A DNA stretch of 23,796 nucleotides from an uncultured Clostridia bacterium (GCA_937916395.1 CALFTN010000043.1:1-23796), one strand, 5' to 3'. Positions 15,889-23,141 are shown, counted from the stretch's first letter. A program made the numbers and translations. The notes: generated by a model from the sequence alone, not told the origin.

Positions 15889-15906
15889 AGTTAGCCTTCG
15901 CTAACT
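15889..15906. promoter_or_regulatory. Putative iron-regulator operator at the feoA transcription start
   Basis: AGTTAG-CCTTCG-CTAACT, with a 7-bp perfect arm (AGTTAGC/GCTAACT). It begins about seven bases after the -10 box of the feo promoter, at the predicted +1, the classic position for a repressor. The DtxR-family gene at 16076 is the obvious candidate for the protein that binds it. Confidence 0.75.
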
Positions 15907-15912
15907 ATATTC

Positions 15913-15941
15913 ATTGTATCAGTTTTGTTAATATTTGTCAA
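15913..15941 (-). promoter_or_regulatory. Sigma-A promoter of the feo operon
   Basis: On the minus strand, TTGACA (15941-15936), 17-nt spacer, TACAAT (15918-15913): a full -35 match and five of six at -10. The operator-like palindrome at 15889-15906 covers the transcription start. Confidence 0.85.
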
Positions 15942-16010
15942 TAGAATTCTTGTGACAATTTTAACAATCCTCCATTTTTGTCAATATGCTCAATTACTAT
16001 TTTTATTTTC

Positions 16011-16039
16011 TTGATTTTTTTTGGTGAATATGTTATTCT
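16011..16039 (+). promoter_or_regulatory. Promoter of the DtxR-family gene
   Basis: TTGATT (16011-16016), 17-nt spacer, TATTCT (16034-16039). It is weaker than the divergent feo promoter. No AGTTAG palindrome overlaps it, so autoregulation through that site is not supported. Confidence 0.5.
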
Positions 16040-16075
16040 ATGCAAAGAGATATAATAACAAAAAGGGGTGAAACT

Positions 16076-16432
16076 ATGGCTTTAAAAGAATCAGGTGAAA
16101 TGTATCTTGAAACGATTTACGTTTTAAACAAAAAAAGTGATTCTGTCCGCTCTATTGACGTTTGTGAATATATGGGCTACTCAAAGCCAAGTGTTTCACG
16201 AGCAGTTAACCTTTTAAAAAATTCTGGTTTTATAAACGTAAGCAAAGAAGGCTTCTTAACACTTACAAAAAGTGGAGAAGAAACGGCTAAAAAGCTTTTT
16301 GAACGTCACACTATAATTTCAGAATTTTTAATGTCTTTGGGTGTTAACGAAGAAACCGCAACAGAAGATGCTTGCAGAATTGAACACGTAATAAGCGACG
16401 AGTCGTTTGAGGCGATAAAAAACCGCGTGTAA
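16076..16432 (+). CDS. DtxR-family metal-dependent repressor, iron-type ligands
   Basis: A 118-residue regulator. The winged-helix N-terminus (ESGEMYLETIYVL..., VSRAVNLLKNSGF) is followed by the helical dimerisation/metal domain and ends without the SH3 domain, as in MntR-length members. The candidate metal ligands are M9, H78, E83, C100, E103 and H104; the M plus CxxEH pattern is that of iron-sensing DtxR/IdeR (M10, C102, E105, H106), whereas MntR has Asp and ExxEH. It therefore most likely senses Fe2+. The start is ATG 16076 with GGGGTG upstream; the frame is open from an ATG at 16040 that has no ribosome site. Divergent from feoAB, whose control region holds repeated palindromes. Confidence 0.9.
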   Translation: MALKESGEMYLETIYVLNKKSDSVRSIDVCEYMGYSKPSVSRAVNLLKNSGFINVSKEGFLTLTKSGEETAKKLFERHTIISEFLMSLGVNEETATEDACRIEHVISDESFEAIKNRV

Positions 16433-16435
16433 AAA

Positions 16436-16457
16436 AGTGCTGAGTGCTGAGTTAAGG
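16436..16457 (+). repeat. Left 22-bp inverted repeat (heptads) of the 1.07-kb cassette
   Basis: Heptads GTGCTGA, GTGCTGA, GTTAAGG start four bases after the TAA of the regulator gene. The 22 bases are the perfect reverse complement of 17488-17509; looser similarity continues inward to a shared GATTATAAT. Confidence 0.9.
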
Positions 16458-16503
16458 AAGCCTTACGGCTTGATTATAATTATTAATCAATACAAATAAC
16501 AAA

Positions 16504-16543
16504 TTCTATCATTTTAAGCTTTTTGAAAACTAAAATGATAGAA
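16504..16543 (+). terminator. CTATCATT hairpin B, terminator of the DtxR-family gene
   Basis: TTCTATCATTTTA (16504-16516) pairs exactly with TAAAATGATAGAA (16531-16543), followed by ATTTTTTAT on the plus strand. It shares its stem core with hairpins A and C. Confidence 0.75.
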
Positions 16544-16583
16544 ATTTTTTATATAATACGATTATTTGTATTCATTTTCTATT

Positions 16584-17447
16584 TTAATATGAAATACCGA
16601 AATCATCCATAGCTTTTTTAAATTCCGTCGAATCACCATATTCTGTTATTGTTCCTTTTATCGAATCAATAATAATATATTTACTGTAGTATATATCTTC
16701 TGTTAAAAACAACAATTCCCGACGTTGCTTAACCACTTCATCAAAAGAAACAGAAAGTTCCTTATAGTTCAAATCAGTAAATTCCAAAACGTTTTTTGAA
16801 GGTATCTCTAACTTAAAAGCCAAAATATTTTTATTGTCACTATAAATATCTGAAAGATACCCTTCGTAAATAACTTCGTTATCCTTAACTACAAAACCTG
16901 GCAATGATTCTGAAGTCGATTTTTTAATGCTCCAGATAGTATTCCCTTGTGTTTTTACAATCGTTTCATAAGAAAAGCCATTTGAAAAATTCCAATTCAA
17001 TTCTATACTATTCTCTGAACAAAAGCCAAGCATTTCTGCTTGAGTTTTAAAATCAAAATATTTATTATTTGAAACATCAAAAACAGTAAATAAATCTTCT
17101 GTTATTTCATATTCAACACTATTAAGAATACGTACATTCTTGGTTGATTCATTTAACGGATTTAACTTATTCCAGTGATAAACTAAAAAACCATCATCGT
17201 AAGCATATCTAAAAATTAGGACATCTTCAGCAATATATTTTCTGTTAACTAATTCAGCACTATCATTTTCAGAAATATAAATACTGTGTTTTGTATCAGA
17301 TAATCTTTCAAAATAAATAGATTCTGTAATTTGTGGATTGTAAAAATCTTCAAAATCCTGTGTTCCACTATCTTGAACATTGTATGTATTACAACTATTT
17401 AAAAACATTAAAATTAGAGTAATACAAATCAATAAAACTCTTTTCAT
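16584..17447 (-). CDS. Predicted lipoprotein of unknown function
   Basis: A 287-residue protein with a lipoprotein signal: MKRVLLICITLILMFLNSC, lipobox LNSC with the lipidated Cys at residue 19. The mature part is rich in Asn, Ser, Tyr, Glu and Lys and shows beta-strand-like alternation (e.g. YIIIDSIKGTITEYGDS) but no motif I recognise. The start is ATG 17447 with GGAG 7-8 bases upstream; a GTG four codons earlier overlaps that site. It lies alone inside 22-bp perfect inverted repeats (16436-16457, 17488-17509), between the 3' ends of two convergent genes, so it looks like an inserted cargo gene. Base use is as AT-rich as its neighbours. Confidence 0.75.
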   Translation of the reverse strand: MKRVLLICITLILMFLNSCNTYNVQDSGTQDFEDFYNPQITESIYFERLSDTKHSIYISENDSAELVNRKYIAEDVLIFRYAYDDGFLVYHWNKLNPLNESTKNVRILNSVEYEITEDLFTVFDVSNNKYFDFKTQAEMLGFCSENSIELNWNFSNGFSYETIVKTQGNTIWSIKKSTSESLPGFVVKDNEVIYEGYLSDIYSDNKNILAFKLEIPSKNVLEFTDLNYKELSVSFDEVVKQRRELLFLTEDIYYSKYIIIDSIKGTITEYGDSTEFKKAMDDFGISY

Positions 17448-17487
17448 TTTAATCTCCACTACCTACATTATAATCACAAACGCGAAG

Positions 17488-17509
17488 CCTTAACTCAGCA
17501 CTCAGCACT
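17488..17509 (-). repeat. Right 22-bp inverted repeat (heptads) of the cassette
   Basis: CCTTAACTCAGCACTCAGCA plus CT is the exact reverse complement of 16436-16457. Read out of the gene that stops at 17513 it is the heptad series GTGCTGA, GTGCTGA, GTTAAGG, three bases after that stop codon. Confidence 0.9.
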
Positions 17510-17512
17510 ACT

Positions 17513-18223
17513 TTAAATTCCCAACATTTGAAAAACAGTACAAAACAATGGCACGAACACAAGTCCTGGCAACAAATTTGCAACCTTAATTTTTGTAACA
17601 CCAATAAGATTAAGCCCTAAAGCGGTAATCATAACTGAGCCTGCGCATATAAGCTCGGCAACTGCAAAATCACTTAAGAATGAACCGAGCATCATTGAGA
17701 GTGCAACCAACGCCCCTTGGAAAACAAGAACAAATACTGATGCACACATAACACCAAAACCTAAAGATGCTGCTAACATACTTGATGAAATCAAATCAAG
17801 AACAGATTTAGTATACAGCATCTGGTTATCGCCCGAAATACCCGCATTCATAGAGCCGACAATAGTCATAGCACCAACGCAGAAAAGTAATGAAGCGGTA
17901 ACGAATCCTTGAGAAAACGTATTCTCTTGTGCTTTACTTTTCTTTGCTAACTTATCGCCAAGGCTTTCGAGTCTTTTATCAATATCTATAAGAGTACCGA
18001 CAATTGTACCAAAAACCATAGACAAAATCATAACAAGTTGATTTTGCCCTTTCATAATTCCAGTAACGCCTATAGCAATAGTACAAAGACCAATAGCAGT
18101 CATAACAGCTTTATTTAATTTTTCTGGAATTCCTTTTTTTAAAAGAAGACCAACACCACTACCAATAAGAACAGTAATTGTATTAACTATAACACCACTA
18201 AAAGATGTTAAAATTTCATTCAC
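17513..18223 (-). CDS. DUF554-family membrane protein
   Basis: A 236-residue integral membrane protein with about seven hydrophobic segments. The start (SGVIVNTITVLIGSGVGLLLKKGIP), the AIGLCTIAIGVTGIMKG and FGTIVGTLIDID segments and the C-terminal GLNLIGVTKIKVANLLPG are characteristic of DUF554/YdfK-like proteins, whose function is not established. It overlaps the upstream pseudouridine synthase gene by 8 bp (18216-18223), so the two are co-transcribed and probably coupled. Its stop codon is three bases from the right cassette repeat. Confidence 0.88.
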   Translation of the reverse strand: MNEILTSFSGVIVNTITVLIGSGVGLLLKKGIPEKLNKAVMTAIGLCTIAIGVTGIMKGQNQLVMILSMVFGTIVGTLIDIDKRLESLGDKLAKKSKAQENTFSQGFVTASLLFCVGAMTIVGSMNAGISGDNQMLYTKSVLDLISSSMLAASLGFGVMCASVFVLVFQGALVALSMMLGSFLSDFAVAELICAGSVMITALGLNLIGVTKIKVANLLPGLVFVPLFCTVFQMLGI

Positions 18224-18872
18224 TCAAATCACTTCCAAATAAATTCCAAGGATAATCTATTTTAGTAGGATATTCTGTAAAAGTCAACATTTCATTTGTT
18301 ACAGGGTGACTAAAGCTTATTGAGTGTGAGAATAATGCAATATCACTCGTTCTATCTTTACTACCATATTTTATATCGCCACAAAGTGGGTTTTTACGTG
18401 ATGAAAACTGTACTCTAATCTGGTGTGTTCTGCCTGTATGTAATGTAACTTTCACTAATGATTTTTCATCTTTCTCACTCAAAACAACATATTCTAAAGA
18501 TGCTTCTTTAACGCCCTTTCTCATTCTGTTTACAACATAAGAACGGTTTTTAGAAGAATCTTTAAAAAGTAAATCTTTATATACACCTTGTTTTTCTTCA
18601 ACAGCCCCATCAACAACTGCAAAGTAGGTTTTCTTAAAAGTGTTTTCTTGTATCTGCTTTGAGATATGAGCAGCACTTTTTTTAGTTTTAGAGAAAACCA
18701 TTACACCGCCGACGTTTCTGTCAAGACGGTGTAAAAGAAATACATCACTTAAGCCTTGTTGGTTTTTCAATAAATCCAAAATGCCTTTTTCACCATTTTG
18801 TGTTGTTTCACTCGGAACACCAACTGGCTTAACTAAAACAATTATTTCATTATCTTCAAATAATATTTTCAT
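18216..18872 (-). CDS. RluA-family RNA pseudouridine synthase
   Basis: A 218-residue enzyme that isomerises uridine to pseudouridine in rRNA or tRNA. The catalytic motif HRLDRNVGGVMVF (about 47-59, nucleophile Asp in HRLD) and the later HTGRTHQIRVQ and LCGDIKYG motifs are all present. There is no N-terminal S4 domain, as in the short RluA-type members; the target site cannot be assigned. The start ATG at 18872 lies one base after the end of hflX (18874) and the 3' end overlaps the DUF554 gene, giving an hflX-rluA-DUF554 operon. Confidence 0.92.
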   Translation of the reverse strand: MKILFEDNEIIVLVKPVGVPSETTQNGEKGILDLLKNQQGLSDVFLLHRLDRNVGGVMVFSKTKKSAAHISKQIQENTFKKTYFAVVDGAVEEKQGVYKDLLFKDSSKNRSYVVNRMRKGVKEASLEYVVLSEKDEKSLVKVTLHTGRTHQIRVQFSSRKNPLCGDIKYGSKDRTSDIALFSHSISFSHPVTNEMLTFTEYPTKIDYPWNLFGSDLSE

Positions 18873-18873
18873 T

Positions 18874-20124
18874 TTACTCTTCTAATATAAATTCCTTGTA
18901 TTTTTCTAAAGTATACATTTCAACAGTAGCATCTAAAAGAAGCCCGTCTGCAACGTATTCTTCACTATGAATAACACCTGTTTTTCTTATTTCAGCTGCT
19001 GCACCACCCTTACTGAAAGGCAAGAGCATTTTTACTCTTTTTCGTGTAGGTGGCAATGCTTTTGCAATTCGCTCTAATAATTCGTCTGTTCCTTTACCAC
19101 TCAAAGCAGAAATTCTCACGGCATTAGAAATAAGTGGAATATTATCAGGTGACGCTATATCGCTTTTATTAAGAACTGTAATAATAGGCTTATCCTGACA
19201 ACCAAGTTCAGAAAGAAGCTCGTTTGTAACTCTGAAATGCTCTGCACACTCTTCTGAAGAAGCATCGCAGATATTTAAAATAACATCAGCGTCAACCGCT
19301 TCATCAAGTGTTGATTTAAACGCTTCAACCAATTTGTGTGGCAATCTTCTTATAAATCCAACGGTATCTATAAGAAGAACTGTATTTCCGTCAGGGAGGG
19401 TAAGTGCTCTTGCAGTAGGGTCAAGAGTAGCAAAAAGCTTATTTTCAGCAAGAACGCCTGCATCTGTTAATTTATTCATAAGTGTAGATTTACCAGCATT
19501 TGTGTAACCAACAAGTGCAACTGTTACAGTGCCCTCTTTTTTTCTTCTTGCTCTGTAACGGCTTCTTCTTTCATCAAGCTCTTTTAAATTTGCTTCTAAA
19601 GCAGAAATTCTTCTTCTTATATGACGACGGTCTGTTTCAAGCTTAGTTTCACCAGGTCCACGAGTACCTATACCACCACCGAGACGTGAAAGTGCGAGAC
19701 CCTTACCAGAAAGACGTGGTAATGTATATTTAAGCTGTGCTAATTCAACCTGTAATTTACCCTCACCGCTTAACGCTCTCATAGCAAAAATATCAAGAAT
19801 TAAAGTTGTTCTGTCAATAACTCTTACGTCAGTTATATTCTCAATATTTCGTTGCTGAGATGGTGAAAGCTCACCATCAACTATAATTAAATCAGGCTCA
19901 TTCGCTTCGCAGAATTCAGAAAGCTCTTCTAACTTACCTTTACCTATATAAGTAGCAGAATCCGGTGCTTCTCTTTTTTGTGTTATTTCACCTATTACCT
20001 CTGCACCAGCAGTTTTTGTAAGCTCAGCTAATTCTAAAAGCGAAGAATCAACATCAAACTCACCTGTGTCAACTGAAACCAACACAGCAGTTTCTTGTTT
20101 TTGTTCGTTTTCGTAAAGTTCCAT
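18874..20124 (-). CDS. hflX: Ribosome-associated GTPase HflX
   Basis: HflX is a GTPase that splits stalled or stressed 70S ribosomes. The 416 residues contain the N-terminal HflX domain (ELAELTKTAGAEVIGEITQ, YIGKGKLEEL, LSPSQQRNIE), the Gly-rich linker GGGIGTRGPGETKLETDRR and coiled coil, then the G domain: G1 GYTNAGKST (about 203), G3 DTVGFIRRLPH, G4 NKSD; and a short C-terminal domain. The start ATG at 20124 follows AAGGAAAATAGTA. It is the first gene of a three-gene unit with a promoter at 20154-20183. Confidence 0.97.
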   Translation of the reverse strand: MELYENEQKQETAVLVSVDTGEFDVDSSLLELAELTKTAGAEVIGEITQKREAPDSATYIGKGKLEELSEFCEANEPDLIIVDGELSPSQQRNIENITDVRVIDRTTLILDIFAMRALSGEGKLQVELAQLKYTLPRLSGKGLALSRLGGGIGTRGPGETKLETDRRHIRRRISALEANLKELDERRSRYRARRKKEGTVTVALVGYTNAGKSTLMNKLTDAGVLAENKLFATLDPTARALTLPDGNTVLLIDTVGFIRRLPHKLVEAFKSTLDEAVDADVILNICDASSEECAEHFRVTNELLSELGCQDKPIITVLNKSDIASPDNIPLISNAVRISALSGKGTDELLERIAKALPPTRKRVKMLLPFSKGGAAAEIRKTGVIHSEEYVADGLLLDATVEMYTLEKYKEFILEE

Positions 20125-20153
20125 TACTATTTTCCTTTTTATTTAATAACTAT

Positions 20154-20183
20154 ATTATATACCACAAGTATATTTAAAAACAA
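20154..20183 (-). promoter_or_regulatory. Promoter of hflX operon
   Basis: On the minus strand, TATAAT (20159-20154) with TTGTTT (20183-20178) 18 bp upstream. The -10 is perfect and the -35 is weak. The adjoining 20205-20250 stretch is a short tandem of TTTTTTCACTA units without an evident role. Confidence 0.5.
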
Positions 20184-20278
20184 GTGTATCACAACAACTT
20201 TAAAAATTCCATTATTTTTTCACTATTTTTTCACTATTTTTCATTAACTAAGAGCAAAAAGGTAATAAAACTTTTTTA

Positions 20279-20307
20279 TTGTTGCTTATAATATTTTATG
20301 ATATAAT
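20279..20307 (+). promoter_or_regulatory. Promoter of a short transcription unit
   Basis: TTGTTG (20279-20284), 17-nt spacer, TATAAT (20302-20307) with TG one base before the -10 (extended -10). It is followed 27 bases later by GAGGT and an ATG at 20345. Confidence 0.6.
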
Positions 20308-20344
20308 AAATTTTACAAACTTGAATTTTTGTCGAGGTATAACT

Positions 20345-20456
20345 ATGTTTAATAAAACTGCACAAGTGTTATTTACCTGAAACAATTTCTTTATGTGATG
20401 AAATGAACCAGTATACCAATAATTTCTTTAAAGATTTAAAAGATGGAATTAAATAA
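20345..20456 (+). pseudogene. Frame-disrupted mini-ORF (or leader/small RNA)
   Basis: ATG 20345, six bases after GAGGT, opens an 11-residue frame (MFNKTAQVLFT) that stops at TGA 20378-20380. The +1 frame is open across that stop and continues as ETISLCDEMNQYTNNFFKDLKDGIK to TAA 20454-20456, so skipping one base at the TGA would give a 36-residue protein. The unit has its own promoter (20279-20307), ribosome site and terminator (20456-20492), i.e. a full transcription unit of about 180 nt. It may be a small gene broken by one inserted base, a sequence error, a frameshift-controlled peptide or a non-coding RNA. No family recognised. Confidence 0.45.
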
Positions 20457-20492
20457 AAACTAAAGGGCAGAGAAAATCTGCCCTTTAGTTTT
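20456..20492 (+). terminator. Strong bidirectional intrinsic terminator
   Basis: A 16-bp perfect stem AAAACTAAAGGGCAGA/TCTGCCCTTTAGTTTT with loop GAAAA, flanked by T-runs on both strands. It ends the 20345 unit and, in the other direction, the operon whose last gene stops at 20508. Confidence 0.9.
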
Positions 20493-20507
20493 TTGTAGAA
20501 GATGTAT

Positions 20508-20966
20508 CTATCTTATTAAATCTTTTCTGTTTTTCTTCAACCACTCAATCATCGTTTTCGCTCTGCTTTCGAGATTTGGTAAATTATCAAAATCAAAAAA
20601 TTGAAGTTTAAGACTTTCGCCATCTGTAATTTTTAATTCACCACTTACATTTTCAGCAAGATATAAAGAAACAACTGAATATAGCATATCACCATTTGGG
20701 TAAACAAAATAAAAATCTTTACCTGACAATACAGTAACAAGTGTCATTTTTTCAGCTCTAAGACCTGTTTCTTCTTTTAATTCACGAAAAGCAGTTTCTT
20801 CTAAACATTCACCAAGCTCTAACCCACCACCAGGGATACCCCAGGTTTCTGTATCAGAACGAAGATTTAAAAGAATTTTACCATCTTTTATTACAAGAAC
20901 AGTAGCACCTGCAGAAAGTAGCGGTCTGTGTCCTACAATTTTACGAAGCTCGCTTAAATAACTCAT
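20508..20966 (-). CDS. Nudix hydrolase
   Basis: A 152-residue pyrophosphohydrolase of nucleoside-diphosphate-linked compounds. The Nudix box GX5EX7REUXEEXGU is complete at about residues 47-69 (GGLELGE...RELKEETGL). It is preceded by the usual GIPGGG and followed by a beta-rich C-terminus. The substrate is unknown. It overlaps the pyrophosphatase-like gene upstream by 4 bp (ATGA) and is the last gene of the operon at 20508-23037, ended by the terminator at 20456-20492. Confidence 0.92.
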   Translation of the reverse strand: MSYLSELRKIVGHRPLLSAGATVLVIKDGKILLNLRSDTETWGIPGGGLELGECLEETAFRELKEETGLRAEKMTLVTVLSGKDFYFVYPNGDMLYSVVSLYLAENVSGELKITDGESLKLQFFDFDNLPNLESRAKTMIEWLKKNRKDLIR

Positions 20967-21334
20967 AGTTTTTCACCTTTATTACATACAAATCTCTGTA
21001 TTAAAACACCTTTCATAAACTGTGTTTCATTATGTGTTTCATATACTATTTTCTTCTCTTCTTCTGTGCATCCAATTAATATTTTAATTTCCGAATCTTT
21101 CTTCATTAAATCAACAATGCACATTATTGCATCAACCTTTTTCTCGCCACTTCCAACCCACACATCTATTCCTGCGCCGTCCATAGAGGTCGTGTCTTTC
21201 AAATATCCATAATCAACGCGATAAACAAAATCAGGATACTTGGGATGTGAAGTTCCTTTTGGTCTGTCAATTATTATTTTTGAATTATTCACCAATTCAT
21301 CTAATGCGTTCCAAAATTCAATATCATATTGCAT
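20963..21334 (-). CDS. Inorganic pyrophosphatase-like small protein
   Basis: A 123-residue protein. The stretch IIIDRPKGTSHPKYPDFVYRVDYGYLKDT, then DGAGIDVWVG and DLMKKDSEIKILIGCT, resembles the core of soluble inorganic pyrophosphatase (RP-G, Y-DYG, DG---DV) but is shorter, so it is best called pyrophosphatase-like. Enzyme activity is an inference. The start is ATG 21334, nine bases after GGAGG; the frame is open to a TTG at 21352 that overlaps the ribosome site. The 4-bp overlap with the Nudix gene suggests a shared role, perhaps in removing pyrophosphate or odd nucleotides. Confidence 0.7.
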   Translation of the reverse strand: MQYDIEFWNALDELVNNSKIIIDRPKGTSHPKYPDFVYRVDYGYLKDTTSMDGAGIDVWVGSGEKKVDAIMCIVDLMKKDSEIKILIGCTEEEKKIVYETHNETQFMKGVLIQRFVCNKGEKL

Positions 21335-21378
21335 CTTATTATTCCTCCACAAGCGGAAAATGTTTCACTTTTTATCTA

Positions 21379-21756
21379 TTATTCAGTTTTACCATTTAAG
21401 ATAAAATCAATTAAACTGTCGGTATCTGTGAAATAATCATAATCACCATTGACACCTTCACGGTGATAAACAACCACATTTTGCTCGTTTCGTTCAAGAC
21501 AGTCTAATAGTTTTTCTTCACCATACTGCTTAATAAACAAATTAAAAGTATATGGCTTAATTTTATTTAACAACCCTTTTTGACAATTCTCAGTACACTC
21601 GTAACAATGTCCCAACCCTTTTTCTTTAGAACATTTTTTATTTTCACACCAATCGTTATCAGGGCAGTTTCCAGAATTACAACCGTTACAAGTAACATTT
21701 TCAGAACATAAACAACAAGCAAGACCACATCTTGCAATTCCTAATTCTCGTTTCAT
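21379..21756 (-). CDS. DUF3795-family Cys-rich protein
   Basis: A 125-residue protein whose first 58 residues carry twelve Cys (C10, C14, C15, C17, C23, C26, C31, C37, C42, C51, C54, C58) in the pattern ARCGLACCLCSENVTCNGC, typical of DUF3795. Zn or Fe-S binding is likely but unproven. The C-terminal half is helical and acidic. It stands between the methyltransferase (14-base gap) and the pyrophosphatase-like gene in the same operon. Confidence 0.85.
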   Translation of the reverse strand: MKRELGIARCGLACCLCSENVTCNGCNSGNCPDNDWCENKKCSKEKGLGHCYECTENCQKGLLNKIKPYTFNLFIKQYGEEKLLDCLERNEQNVVVYHREGVNGDYDYFTDTDSLIDFILNGKTE

Positions 21757-21770
21757 AAAGTTTACCCCAA

Positions 21771-22559
21771 TTATAATTTACGTGCTTTAAATACAATAGA
21801 CAATGGAAAATGTTTTGCTTTGAAATCGGCATAATAACCTGATGAGAATTCTGCAGTTTTTTCTAAAACCTTTGAACTTGTTTCTTCCACTACTTTTTCT
21901 ACTGCAAAACCAGCTTCTGCAAGAGCATTAATGTATGTTGATAATTTTCGATTTTGTAATGTCAAATGATTACCATTTTTGTCAAAAGTATAATAATCCT
22001 CTTCGAGATAATTGCCATTAAAAATAATGCGTTCTTCTGTAGCCGTTGTTCTGTTGCCACCTGAAATTGCAATGCTTTCTAAATCAACACAATGCAAAAG
22101 AGGATGGTCCCAAGAAAAAATATAGATTCCACCTTGTTTTAAATATGAAGCCGCATTCTTTATTGTCTTTTCAAGGTCAGTAGTCCAACCAATTGCATAT
22201 ATAGAATAAACAACGTCAAAATAATTCTGTGGAATATTTGTGTTATCTTCCATCGGTTGATGAAAAAGTGTGCAAGAATATCCATTTTCATTAAGAAATC
22301 TCTTTGCATTATTGAGTTGTTGTTCAGAAATATCAAGACCATAAAGTTCGGTTGCTCCGTGTTCAGCACACCATTTTAATGAATGACCACTACCACAACC
22401 CATTTCAAAAACTGCCTTGCCATTAAGGTCAGGAAAAAGGTGTAATTCATCTTCTGTTGGAATTGAACAACCAAGTACAGGCAAAGCAGTTACACCGAAG
22501 AAATCATCTGCCAATGCATTCCAACTGTTTTCGTTTTGTTTTAATATATCTGTTTTCAT
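21771..22559 (-). CDS. Class I SAM-dependent methyltransferase
   Basis: A 262-residue methyltransferase of unknown substrate. Motif I VFEMGCGSGHS (about 50-60) binds SAM; motif II LYGLDISEQQL and the post-motif FDVVYSIYAIGW follow, then GGIYIFSWDHPLLHC. No extra domain is attached, so a small-molecule or protein acceptor is possible. It is the second gene of the operon, 22 bases after the acetyltransferase. Confidence 0.9.
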   Translation of the reverse strand: MKTDILKQNENSWNALADDFFGVTALPVLGCSIPTEDELHLFPDLNGKAVFEMGCGSGHSLKWCAEHGATELYGLDISEQQLNNAKRFLNENGYSCTLFHQPMEDNTNIPQNYFDVVYSIYAIGWTTDLEKTIKNAASYLKQGGIYIFSWDHPLLHCVDLESIAISGGNRTTATEERIIFNGNYLEEDYYTFDKNGNHLTLQNRKLSTYINALAEAGFAVEKVVEETSSKVLEKTAEFSSGYYADFKAKHFPLSIVFKARKL

Positions 22560-22581
22560 ATTATTTCACCCTAATTAATAA

Positions 22582-23037
22582 TCATATATTTTTAATAAAT
22601 GTATAACCTATTCTCTCGACACCATCCGCTGTTGTACATTTACCTATTTCTGACACATTATATCCGAATGACTGGTAGAGATTTCTTGCGATTATATTAT
22701 CTTCTGTGGTATGAATTCCAAGTTGTTTGATATTATTACTCTTTGCAAGATTTTCAACAAAAGATAAAACACTTTTTCCAAAACCTCGATTTTGAAATTC
22801 AACTTTAACTTGAAGCATACTTAACCACAGAATATTGTCTGTAATTTCAACCCTAAACCAAGCAACTGGCTCAGTGGTGTGAACAATATAATAAATTAAT
22901 TTTTCATCAGTTAGAAGTTTATACCAGTCATCAAAAGTTCTATTGGCTCCGTGCAATTTATCAATATTCTGATTATATGTTTCATTTATAAAAGGGATAT
23001 CTGCTTTTGTTGCAATATAAAAATCTGTACTACTCAT
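22582..23037 (-). CDS. GNAT-family N-acetyltransferase
   Basis: A 151-residue acetyltransferase. The acetyl-CoA pyrophosphate-binding motif Q-x-R-G-x-G is seen as QNRGFGK (82-88), followed by the helix SVLSFVENLA, the HTTEDNIIARNLYQSFGY motif and a beta-strand end. The acceptor is not known. It is the first gene of the operon; a promoter lies at 23070-23099, and AGGGATGAG is its ribosome site. Confidence 0.92.
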   Translation of the reverse strand: MSSTDFYIATKADIPFINETYNQNIDKLHGANRTFDDWYKLLTDEKLIYYIVHTTEPVAWFRVEITDNILWLSMLQVKVEFQNRGFGKSVLSFVENLAKSNNIKQLGIHTTEDNIIARNLYQSFGYNVSEIGKCTTADGVERIGYTFIKNI

Positions 23038-23069
23038 TATCTCTCATCCCTTCAACAATAACTGTTTTT

Positions 23070-23099
23070 ATTATAACACATACCATAAAAGCAAATCAA
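23070..23099 (-). promoter_or_regulatory. Promoter of the GNAT-methyltransferase operon
   Basis: On the minus strand, TTGATT (23099-23094), 18-nt spacer, TATAAT (23075-23070) with a TGT extension. It stands 12 bases from the hydrogenase hairpin terminator. Confidence 0.75.
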
Positions 23100-23110
23100 C
23101 TCAAATAAAA

Positions 23111-23141
23111 ATCCTATCATTCCAAACTGAAATGATAGGAT
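23111..23141 (-). terminator. CTATCATT hairpin C, terminator of the hydrogenase gene
   Basis: ATCCTATCATT (23111-23121) pairs with AATGATAGGAT (23131-23141). On the minus strand it is followed by TTTTATTT, giving an intrinsic terminator for the gene that ends at 23187. It shares its stem core with hairpins A and B. Confidence 0.75.

Noticed and set aside
16040..16075. Upstream ATG start for the DtxR-family gene
   Set aside because: The ATG at 16040 abuts the -10 box at 16034-16039; GGGGTG lies just before ATG 16076, and family alignments begin near MALKESGEMYL.
16436..17509. Insertion sequence
   Set aside because: No transposase-like ORF inside and no matching target duplication outside the inverted repeats; kept only as a repeat-bounded cassette.
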